Source of the DNA: Deinococcus cellulosilyticus NBRC 106333 = KACC 11606
GTDB taxonomy: Bacteria; Deinococcota; Deinococci; Deinococcales; Deinococcaceae
Assembly: GCF_007990775.1 (NCBI RefSeq)
Contig: NZ_BJXB01000001.1
Coordinates: 1-64,000 of the forward strand
DNA length: 64,000 nt
Direction of reading: 5' to 3'
The position numbers and the translations under genes are program-made. Numbering within the stretch: position 1 is the first letter of the stretch; each line of letters opens with the position of its first letter. This document shows positions 57,787 through 64,000 of this stretch, piece after piece. Under the pieces are notes generated by a model. The model was not told the origin of the DNA, did not search any database, and worked only from the letters and a program-made list of their open reading frames with translations.

Positions 57787-58842
57787 ATGACCATCGTAAC
57801 CATCAAAGACGTTGCCAGAGCCGCCGGAGTCAGTTCGGCCACCGTGTCGAAAGTGCTCACCGGAAACAGCCCGGATTATCGGGTGTCGAAAGACACCGTT
57901 GAGCGGGTGCGCAAAGCCGCCGAGGACCTGGGGTATGTTCCCAATGTCAGTGCCCAGAACCTGCGCAGCAAACGCAGTGGCCTGATCGGGGTGGTGCTCA
58001 ACGAATTTGACTCCTCGGGGCGCTCCATGCACCTCAAGCTGGACTCTCAACTGGACAGCATCCAGACTGTGCACCTGACCTTCGATGGTGCTTTGCTTTC
58101 AGGTCTCACTGAGGCCGCACGCATCCACAACAGTGCTTTCGTGGTCTATCCTGAGTCCACCCATCCTTCCGAAGATGTGGCAAGCCGCTTTCTGGATGGC
58201 CGGGTCGAAGGTCTGATTCTGCGCACCAACCCAACCACCCAGCACCCTCTGCTGTCCAAACTCGATCCGAGGCGCATCAAAATGATGGCCCTCTGGACGC
58301 AGGATGTTCCTCCGGGTGTGGGCTTTGCCGACATTGATCACAAAGGTGGGGCAGCTCAGGCCACTGAGCACCTGCTCTCACTGGGACACACGAAGATTGC
58401 CTTTTTTGGACCGGGCAAAGATGGGCCAAACGCCCACTTCAGTCTGCGGCATCAGGGATACCTTGCTGCACTGCAAAAAGCTGGACTTGCTCCTGACCCT
58501 GAGCTGCACACGGAAGACCCGCAGAAAATCATTCAACTGCATCAGGCAGGAAGGGTGACAGGAGTGGTGGGAGCAACAGACCTGCAAACGATCATGCTGC
58601 ATGGGGATCTGGTTCAGGCAGGGTTGAAAGTTCCAGAAGACCTCTCGCTGGTGGGCTTCGACAACATTCTGGGTTCTGAATTCATTGCGGGGGGTTTGAC
58701 CACCGTGCACCATCCCACCCAGGAGATGGCTGCTGCCGCCATGAATGGGGTGATGGCCCTGATCCGGGGTGAGACCGTGAGCAAGTGCAGGACTGTGGTA
58801 CCAACCCACATGGTGATCCGCAAGACAACACGGGCACCTTAA
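57787..58842 (+). CDS. LacI-family transcriptional regulator of the galactan operon
   Basis: A 351-residue repressor. The N-terminal helix-turn-helix is IKDVARAAGVSSATVSKVL and the hinge region follows. The periplasmic-binding-like effector domain ends at VPTHMVIRKTT (SLVGFDNILGSE typical of the family). Divergent from the ABC/GH operon, it is the obvious GanR-like regulator, with two matching operators in the intergenic region. Start ATG 57787 is taken; a GTG two codons upstream is possible. A TACAGT about 50 bases upstream may be its -10 box. Confidence 0.9.
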   Translation: MTIVTIKDVARAAGVSSATVSKVLTGNSPDYRVSKDTVERVRKAAEDLGYVPNVSAQNLRSKRSGLIGVVLNEFDSSGRSMHLKLDSQLDSIQTVHLTFDGALLSGLTEAARIHNSAFVVYPESTHPSEDVASRFLDGRVEGLILRTNPTTQHPLLSKLDPRRIKMMALWTQDVPPGVGFADIDHKGGAAQATEHLLSLGHTKIAFFGPGKDGPNAHFSLRHQGYLAALQKAGLAPDPELHTEDPQKIIQLHQAGRVTGVVGATDLQTIMLHGDLVQAGLKVPEDLSLVGFDNILGSEFIAGGLTTVHHPTQEMAAAAMNGVMALIRGETVSKCRTVVPTHMVIRKTTRAP

Positions 58843-58909
58843 GCATTCAGGGTATGCTGTTCCCGGGAGGCAAAACAGCTTTCAGATGACCTCCTCTGGA
58901 GGAAAACCG

Positions 58910-59278
58910 ATGCAACCTCACCTGCTCATTGCAGCCATCCTGATGGTGCTGATTGGAGCCATTCATTCGGTGCTTGGAGAAATCCTGATCTTCCAGCGTC
59001 TGCGCAAAAACGGCTGGATTCCCACAGAGGGTGCCCCCATCCTCAAAGAAAGCCATGTGCGCATTTTGTGGGCCACCTGGCACCTCGGGAGTGTTTTTGG
59101 ATGGGGCATGGCTTGTCTGCTTTTTCAAATGGCCCATCAACCTTCAGAGACTGGGACAGAAGGGGTCATTGCCCTATCTTCTGCCCTGGCAGGCCTGCTG
59201 GTTCTGGTGGGAACACATGGACGCCACCCGGGCTGGGTGGGTTTGCTGGCGGTGGCCCTGCTGATCTGGCTTTTCTGA
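58910..59278 (+). CDS. Small membrane protein of unknown function (122 aa)
   Basis: A 122-residue protein with four predicted helices (LLIAAILMVLIGAIHSVLGE, ILWATWHLGSVFGWGMACLL, VIALSSALAGLLVLVGTHG, WVGLLAVALLIWLF). Histidines in helices 1, 2 and 3 (IHSV, TWHLG, GTHG) could bind a metal or heme. No family was recognised with confidence. GGAGG lies 7 nt before ATG 58910, and a TATGCT (58852-58857) may be the -10 box. Confidence 0.72.
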   Translation: MQPHLLIAAILMVLIGAIHSVLGEILIFQRLRKNGWIPTEGAPILKESHVRILWATWHLGSVFGWGMACLLFQMAHQPSETGTEGVIALSSALAGLLVLVGTHGRHPGWVGLLAVALLIWLF

Positions 59279-59359
59279 ATATTAAAGGCTTTTCACACGG
59301 CACAATTGAAAAGCGAAAGTGTCTCCAGAGTAACCTTCAGAAAACCACTGGAGGCACCC

Positions 59360-60139
59360 TTGACCGCACCTGATCACCAACTGCTTGAAGAAAAACGCCT
59401 GGAACGGCTGTACAGTTATGGCATTCTGGACACCGAAGATGAGGCTGCGTTTCACCACATCGCCGATGACCTGAGTCTGATCCTGCAGGTGCCCACCGTT
59501 TTGATCAGCTTTCTGGACCGGGAGCGCCAGTGGTTCAAGGCCTGCATTCAGTTTGACGCCCGTGAAACCCCCAGACAGGTGGCCTTCTGCAGTTACACCA
59601 TCCTCTCGGAAGATGGACTGGTGGTGGAGGATGCCCTGCAGGACCCTCTTTTTCAGGACAATCCGCTGGTGACAGGAGAGCCCCACATCCGCGCTTACAT
59701 TGGTGTGCCCGTAACCAGTCGGGATGGGTACCGGATTGGCACCATCTGCTGCATTGATTACCAGCCCAGAGCCTTCAGTGCACGGGACCGGGACATCCTG
59801 AAACGCTTTGCCAGACGGGTCATGAATGAGCTTGAGCAGCGCCTGCTCAAGCAGGAATACCAGCGGGTGATGCGTCAGTTGCAGACGGTGATGGATTCCG
59901 CCGAGCAGGGCATGGTGGTGATCAACCAGCACAATCTGGTGGTGGGGGCCAATCAGGCGGCTGAAAACATCACAGGAATGGGCTGGGAAACTGGAATGTA
60001 CTTCGAGAAAACCCACCTGCTGTCTGTGGGGGATGGGAAAGATGCCATTTACACCCGCTGGGATGGTCTGTACCATTTCACTGTCGAAGAAAGGCGTCTC
60101 GATGACCAGTTGCGTGTTCTGGTTTTCGAACGCCTCTAA
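59360..60139 (+). CDS. GAF-PAS sensory protein without an output domain
   Basis: A 259-residue cytoplasmic protein. The GAF domain (about 15-165) is of the type opening with RLYSYGILDTEDEAAFHHIA and containing FCSYTIL and YIGVPV, common at the N-terminus of histidine kinases and cyclases. A short PAS-like module (MDSAEQGMVVINQHNLVVGA) runs to the end. No kinase, GGDEF or EAL domain follows, so it may act by protein contact. The start TTG 59360 is preferred because GGAGG lies 5 nt before it; a TTG at 59306 would add 18 residues without a ribosome-binding site. Confidence 0.75.
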   Translation: MTAPDHQLLEEKRLERLYSYGILDTEDEAAFHHIADDLSLILQVPTVLISFLDRERQWFKACIQFDARETPRQVAFCSYTILSEDGLVVEDALQDPLFQDNPLVTGEPHIRAYIGVPVTSRDGYRIGTICCIDYQPRAFSARDRDILKRFARRVMNELEQRLLKQEYQRVMRQLQTVMDSAEQGMVVINQHNLVVGANQAAENITGMGWETGMYFEKTHLLSVGDGKDAIYTRWDGLYHFTVEERRLDDQLRVLVFERL

Positions 60140-60207
60140 AAACACCCTGCTTTTTGAAACCCTGATAACCGGGCCACTGGAAAGCAGTTTCACCTTCTGC
60201 CAAAATC

Positions 60208-60233
60208 CTCCTCCATCTTTAGGAGGAGTTTCA
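60208..60233 (+). terminator. Weak terminator-like hairpin
   Basis: CTCCTCC / GGAGGAG with a 7-nt loop and a short TTTCACC tail, 68 bases after the GAF-PAS stop. Confidence 0.35.
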
Positions 60234-60273
60234 CCTCCCCCATTTGGCTGAAGAACCAGGACAACAGAACGTC

Positions 60274-60279
60274 TATGCT
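60274..60279 (+). promoter_or_regulatory. -10 box of the serine hydrolase gene
   Basis: TATGCT lies 20 bases before ATG 60300, with AGAGG in between as a ribosome-binding site. Confidence 0.4.
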
Positions 60280-60299
60280 GCCTGTCAGAGGTAAAACAC

Positions 60300-61640
60300 A
60301 TGCAAAAACTTCTGACACTCCTTCTTCCCCTTTCACTTGGTTCGGCTCTGGCCGCCCCTGATTACGCTGCTGTGGTTGGTGCACACCAGAACGCCCGCCA
60401 CTTCATGGGGGATGTGGTCATCCGTGAAAAGGGCAAGGTGATTTTTCAACAGTCTGCAGGTCTGGCAAACGTTGAATTCGAAGTCCCCAACTCTGCAGAG
60501 ACGGTATTTGAAATCGGTTCGGTGTCCAAGAGTTTCACTGCCGTTGCCATCCTGAAACTCCAGGAGCAGGGCAAACTGAAAGTCACCGATCCCCTGAGCA
60601 AGTTTCTTGCTGGCTTTGCTTATGGAGATCAGGTCACCCTGCATCATCTGCTGACCCACACTTCCGGCGTTCCGAGTTTCACGTCCTTTCCGGGCTTCAT
60701 CGAGACCCAGAAGCAGAACATCTCTCAGGAGAAAATTGTGGAGATGTTCAGGGAGAAACCCCTGGAGTTTGCGCCGGGAGACCACTTTTCCTACAGCAAC
60801 TCCGGGTACACCTTGCTGGGCCGGGTGATTGAGAAGGCTTCTGGAATGCCCTACCAGCAGTACATCACCGAGCATGTGCTCGCTCCGCTGGGATTCAAGA
60901 AGATCGCCTTTCATTCCAGACTGGATCTGGTGAAAAACCGTGCGAGTGGTTACGTGCTGGATGGTGCAAGTTTCCGGTTGCCTGAGGCCCACAACGTGGA
61001 AATTGCTGGACCTGCAGGAGGGCTTTTTGCCACCGCCAGCGAACTGAGCCAGTGGCTTCCCAGCCTGTTTGAAGGAAAACTGCTGACCCCCGAGAGCATC
61101 AAGGCTTTTTCTGCTCCACATGTGAAAATTGGCAATGAGCCAGGATTTTCGAGCTACGGTTATGGGGTCGGGACCGGAGACATGTTCGGGCATCAGGCGG
61201 TGTCCCACGGGGGCAACATCAATGGGTTCAATGCGGTGACGGTGTACTTCCCAGAAGAAAAAATCAGCATGACCGTGACCTCCAATGTGGAAGGCATCTC
61301 CAGCACCGAACTGGTGATGGATCTGATCAAGACCCGTTTCGACGTTCCTGTGAAACTCCCCACTCCCAGAACGCTGGTCTCTGTGCCTGAGACGGTCTTG
61401 AAAGGCTATGAGGGCAGCTACAAGGCTGTGGAGGCCCCCCTGTCCCTGAGGTTCTACGTGCATGCAGGAATGATGATGCTGGAGATTCCGGGGCAGGGCA
61501 TCTTCCAGTTGCTGCCCGAGGCAGAGGACCGTTTCTACCTGAGTGCACTGGATTCGGAGTTGACCTTCAAGAAGACCCCTGAAGGGATGACGCTGGAGGT
61601 TCTTGCCGGAGGTCAGATTCTGCACGCCAGCAGAGAATAA
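60300..61640 (+). CDS. Exported serine hydrolase, beta-lactamase class C/PBP-like
   Basis: A 446-residue serine hydrolase of the class C beta-lactamase / DD-peptidase / esterase superfamily. The signal peptide MQKLLTLLLPLSLGSALA ends at A-A. The catalytic SxxK is Ser74-Lys77 (GSVSKSFT), the YxN is Tyr165 (FSYSNSGY), and the third motif is HGG with His303 (VSHGGN). A C-terminal domain of about 90 residues (KGYEGSYKAVEAPLSLRFYV) is of lipocalin-like type often found in such peptidases. True antibiotic hydrolysis cannot be claimed. A strong terminator follows. Confidence 0.88.
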   Translation: MQKLLTLLLPLSLGSALAAPDYAAVVGAHQNARHFMGDVVIREKGKVIFQQSAGLANVEFEVPNSAETVFEIGSVSKSFTAVAILKLQEQGKLKVTDPLSKFLAGFAYGDQVTLHHLLTHTSGVPSFTSFPGFIETQKQNISQEKIVEMFREKPLEFAPGDHFSYSNSGYTLLGRVIEKASGMPYQQYITEHVLAPLGFKKIAFHSRLDLVKNRASGYVLDGASFRLPEAHNVEIAGPAGGLFATASELSQWLPSLFEGKLLTPESIKAFSAPHVKIGNEPGFSSYGYGVGTGDMFGHQAVSHGGNINGFNAVTVYFPEEKISMTVTSNVEGISSTELVMDLIKTRFDVPVKLPTPRTLVSVPETVLKGYEGSYKAVEAPLSLRFYVHAGMMMLEIPGQGIFQLLPEAEDRFYLSALDSELTFKKTPEGMTLEVLAGGQILHASRE

Positions 61641-61655
61641 TCTGTGAAAGTCGAG

Positions 61656-61687
61656 GAGGTGGCCATGGCCACCTCTTTTGTGTTTTG
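61656..61687 (+). terminator. Rho-independent terminator after the serine hydrolase
   Basis: A perfect inverted repeat GAGGTGGCC / GGCCACCTC with AT at its centre, then TTTTGTGTTTT. Confidence 0.92.
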
Positions 61688-61942
61688 AGGTCAGAATTCA
61701 GGACAGATCTCCTGACAGCAAGGGTGTACATTTTGCCCGGATGGGCATTCCTGGGTTAAAGATTTTTAACATTCATGGGGACAAAATTCAAATTTTCCTG
61801 TCATGCCCTGTGTACTAGACTGTTTTAGATCCAATATCCAGTGAATTGGTGTCACTGGGACATTAAGCCCATCCCCACAGAAGAATAATGACATTGGGCA
61901 AGTGAACGATTGCACAAGCCCGGCTGGAAAGGAGCCGTCCAC
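61688..61942. promoter_or_regulatory. Regulatory region of pflB
   Basis: No gene. A near-perfect 16-bp palindrome starting GTTAAAGA (61755-61770) lies about 175 bases before the start and could be an operator. Its half-sites are spaced 6 nt, not the 4 nt of the Rex consensus, and no FNR-type TTGAT-N4-ATCAA box was seen. Confidence 0.4.
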
Positions 61943-64000
61943 ATGACCCAGACCTTTAACCCCACTTCCAATGCATGGCGCGAATTTGCAGGGGACACCT
62001 GGAAAAACAGCGTGAATGTCCGACAGTTCATTCAGGACAACTACACTCCCTACACCGGAAACGACACATTCCTGGCACAGGCCACCGAGCGCACCCACAA
62101 GCTCTGGGAAGAACTGTCTGAACTGCTGAAACTTGAACGGGAAAAAGGGGTTCTGGATGTCTCCAGTGACATCGGTTCCAGCATCACCGCCCACAAACCC
62201 GGGTACATCAACAGAAACCTGGAACTCATCGTGGGCCTGCAGACCGATGCACCCTTAAAACGGGCCATCATGCCCTTCGGGGGCATCCGCATGGTCAAAT
62301 CGGGCCTGGAAGCCTACGGTTTCACCCTGGACCCCGAGCTTGAAAAAACCTTCAACCTGTACCGCAAGGACCACAACAAAGCGGTCTTCGATGTGTACAG
62401 CCCTGAAATTCGCGCCGCCCGCAAATCCGGCGTCATCACTGGACTGCCTGACGCCTACGGACGGGGACGCATCATCGGGGATTACCGCCGTGTGGCCCTG
62501 TACGGTGTGGATTTCCTGATGAAAGACAAACAGCGTGAGTACGCTGAGCTTGATCAGGTGGCCTTCACGGACGATGTGCTGCGCCAGCGTGAAGAACTCT
62601 CTGAGCAGTACCGCGCACTGCAGGAACTGAAGCAGATGGGCCAGGGTTACGGCTTTGACCTCTCCAGACCTGCCGAAAATGCCCGCGAGGCCGTGCAGTG
62701 GCTGTACCTGGCCTACCTCGCAGCAGTCAAGGAGCAGAACGGTGCCGCCATGTCCATCGGGCGCATCTCCACCTTCCTGGATGTGTACTTCGAGCGCGAC
62801 CTGAGAGATGGCCTCCTGACCGAAACAGACGCCCAGGAACTGATCGACGATCTGGTGATCAAACTGCGCATCGTGCGCTTCCTGAGGACCCCCGAGTACG
62901 ACCAGCTTTTCAGCGGAGATCCCACCTGGGTCACCGAATGCGTGGGTGGCATGGGCGAAGACGGACGGCCTCTGGTGACGAAAAGCAGCTTCCGCATTCT
63001 CAACACCCTCTTCAACCTCGGGCCTGCACCCGAACCCAACCTGACCGTGCTGTGGAGCACCGAACTGCCCCAGGGCTTCAAGGACTTCTGCGCCAGAGTC
63101 TCGATTGAGACCAGCAGCATCCAGTACGAAAACGATGACCTGATGCGCCCCTACTGGGGAGACGATTACGGGATTGCCTGTTGCGTGAGTGCCATGCGGA
63201 TCGGCAAACAGATGCAGTTCTTCGGAGCCCGCGCCAATCTGGCCAAAGCCCTGCTGTACGCCATCAACGGAGGCAAAGACGAACTCTCTGGCGCAGTGGT
63301 GGCCCCCGGATTCGAACCCATCACCAGTGAATACCTGGATTTTGAAGAGGTGTACGCGAAGTTCGACAAAATGATGGACTGGCTGGCCCGCACCTACGTT
63401 CAGGCCCTGAACAGCATCCACTACTCGCACGACAAATACGCCTACGAACGCATCGAAATGGCCCTCCATGACCGGGACATCCTGCGCACCCTTGCCTGCG
63501 GCATCGCGGGCCTGAGCGTCACCGCCGACAGCCTGAGCGCCATGAAGTACGCGAAGGTCAAAGTCATCCGGGACGCACGTGGCATCGCTGTGGATTACGA
63601 AATCGAAGGCGAATACCCCGCCTACGGCAACAACGATGAGCGGGCCGACCAGATCGCGGTGGAACTCGTTCAGACCTTCATGCAGAAGATCAAACAGTAC
63701 CCCACCTACCGCAATGCCGTCCCCACCCAGAGCGTCCTGACCATCACCAGCAACGTGGTCTACGGCAAGAAAACCGGCAACACCCCCGATGGTCGCCGTG
63801 CAGGTGAACCCTTCGCCCCCGGAGCCAACCCCATGAACGGGCGCGACAAAAAAGGCTTCATCGCCTCGGGTGCCAGTGTGGCCAAGATCCCCTACGAATA
63901 CGCCCAGGACGGCATCAGCTGGACCGCAAGCGCCACCCCGGATGCCCTTGGCAAAACTCTGGACGAGCGGATCACCAACCTGACCAACTGCCTGGACGCC
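61943..64000 (+). CDS. pflB: Pyruvate formate-lyase, 3'-truncated by the window
   Basis: A glycyl-radical enzyme converting pyruvate and CoA to acetyl-CoA and formate. 686 residues are visible. The adjacent active-site cysteines are Cys413-Cys414 in YGIACCVSAMRIGKQMQFFG, and SGVITGLPDAYGRGRIIGDY is typical of PflB. About 70-75 C-terminal residues, with the radical glycine loop (RVSGY type), lie beyond the window, so completeness cannot be judged. AAAGGAG precedes ATG 61943. A PFL-activating enzyme gene would be expected next. Confidence 0.95.
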   Translation, partial: MTQTFNPTSNAWREFAGDTWKNSVNVRQFIQDNYTPYTGNDTFLAQATERTHKLWEELSELLKLEREKGVLDVSSDIGSSITAHKPGYINRNLELIVGLQTDAPLKRAIMPFGGIRMVKSGLEAYGFTLDPELEKTFNLYRKDHNKAVFDVYSPEIRAARKSGVITGLPDAYGRGRIIGDYRRVALYGVDFLMKDKQREYAELDQVAFTDDVLRQREELSEQYRALQELKQMGQGYGFDLSRPAENAREAVQWLYLAYLAAVKEQNGAAMSIGRISTFLDVYFERDLRDGLLTETDAQELIDDLVIKLRIVRFLRTPEYDQLFSGDPTWVTECVGGMGEDGRPLVTKSSFRILNTLFNLGPAPEPNLTVLWSTELPQGFKDFCARVSIETSSIQYENDDLMRPYWGDDYGIACCVSAMRIGKQMQFFGARANLAKALLYAINGGKDELSGAVVAPGFEPITSEYLDFEEVYAKFDKMMDWLARTYVQALNSIHYSHDKYAYERIEMALHDRDILRTLACGIAGLSVTADSLSAMKYAKVKVIRDARGIAVDYEIEGEYPAYGNNDERADQIAVELVQTFMQKIKQYPTYRNAVPTQSVLTITSNVVYGKKTGNTPDGRRAGEPFAPGANPMNGRDKKGFIASGASVAKIPYEYAQDGISWTASATPDALGKTLDERITNLTNCLDA

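Noticed and set aside
61755..61770. Rex operator upstream of pflB
   Set aside because: The GTTAA and TTAAC half-sites are 6 nt apart instead of 4 and the flanking bases do not match; kept only as an unassigned palindrome.
1..64000. Radiation/desiccation response motif (17-bp palindrome of Deinococcus)
   Set aside because: No sequence close to the known consensus was noticed in any promoter region, although the read was by eye.

Overview
The window looks like a chromosomal segment of a Deinococcus-type bacterium with moderate GC. This is an inference from three things: the protein families present, several start codons placed 5-7 nt behind a TANNNT -10 box (the leaderless-promoter pattern known from Deinococcus), and the protein repertoire (TerD/TerA/TerB stress module, DinB-family protein, HU, cyclic-di-GMP proteins). 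No tRNA, rRNA, CRISPR array, transposase or prophage gene was seen. Both ends are cut inside genes: a type III methyltransferase on the left and pyruvate formate-lyase on the right.

Layout. 1-4.3 kb: a type III restriction-modification pair (mod, truncated, then res). 4.5-12.7 kb: two large multi-sensor cyclic-di-GMP proteins around a secreted Sel1-repeat protein. 12.9-19.5 kb: accessory genes (orphan XdhC-like protein, HAD phosphatase, GNAT, VOC protein, MFS transporter, a lipoprotein with W-rich repeats preceded by a coupled small ORF). 19.95-30.0 kb: an eight-gene chemosensory operon in which every junction overlaps. 30.2-36.4 kb: a membrane diguanylate cyclase, a secreted small protein, a B12-binding protein coupled to a diguanylate cyclase, a DinB-like protein with a DUF3445 protein, and HU. 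36.9-46.8 kb: a complete-looking Ter stress cluster with its metabolite-synthesis genes. 46.9-47.7 kb: DoxX-like and a small AT-rich secreted protein. 47.8-58.8 kb: a beta-1,4-galactan utilisation operon with a divergent LacI-type regulator. 58.9-64 kb: a membrane protein, a GAF-PAS protein, a serine beta-lactamase-like hydrolase and pflB.

How the genes work together. Signal transduction dominates. Five proteins carry GGDEF domains, all with intact GG(D/E)EF motifs, within 30 kb. The chemosensory operon has the parts list of the Pseudomonas Wsp surface-sensing pathway (MCP, two CheW, CheR with a C-terminal extension, CheA-REC, CheB and a REC-GGDEF output). Here, however, the CheA phosphotransfer domain is a separate protein, and the output is a REC-GGDEF-REC-kinase hybrid whose ATPase domain looks dead. 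The B12/diguanylate cyclase pair has the W-x9-EH signature of light-sensing cobalamin domains, so it may link light to cyclic-di-GMP. In the galactan operon two secreted GH53 galactanases, a substrate-binding protein, a single polypeptide fusing both permease halves, and a GH2 beta-galactosidase are read from one promoter. That promoter carries a LacI-type operator, and a second matching operator lies 186 bp away.

Repeats. Heptamer-based repeats, sometimes arranged as inverted arms 65-115 bp apart, sit in several intergenic gaps (19.6, 50.8, 55.8 and 57.6 kb).
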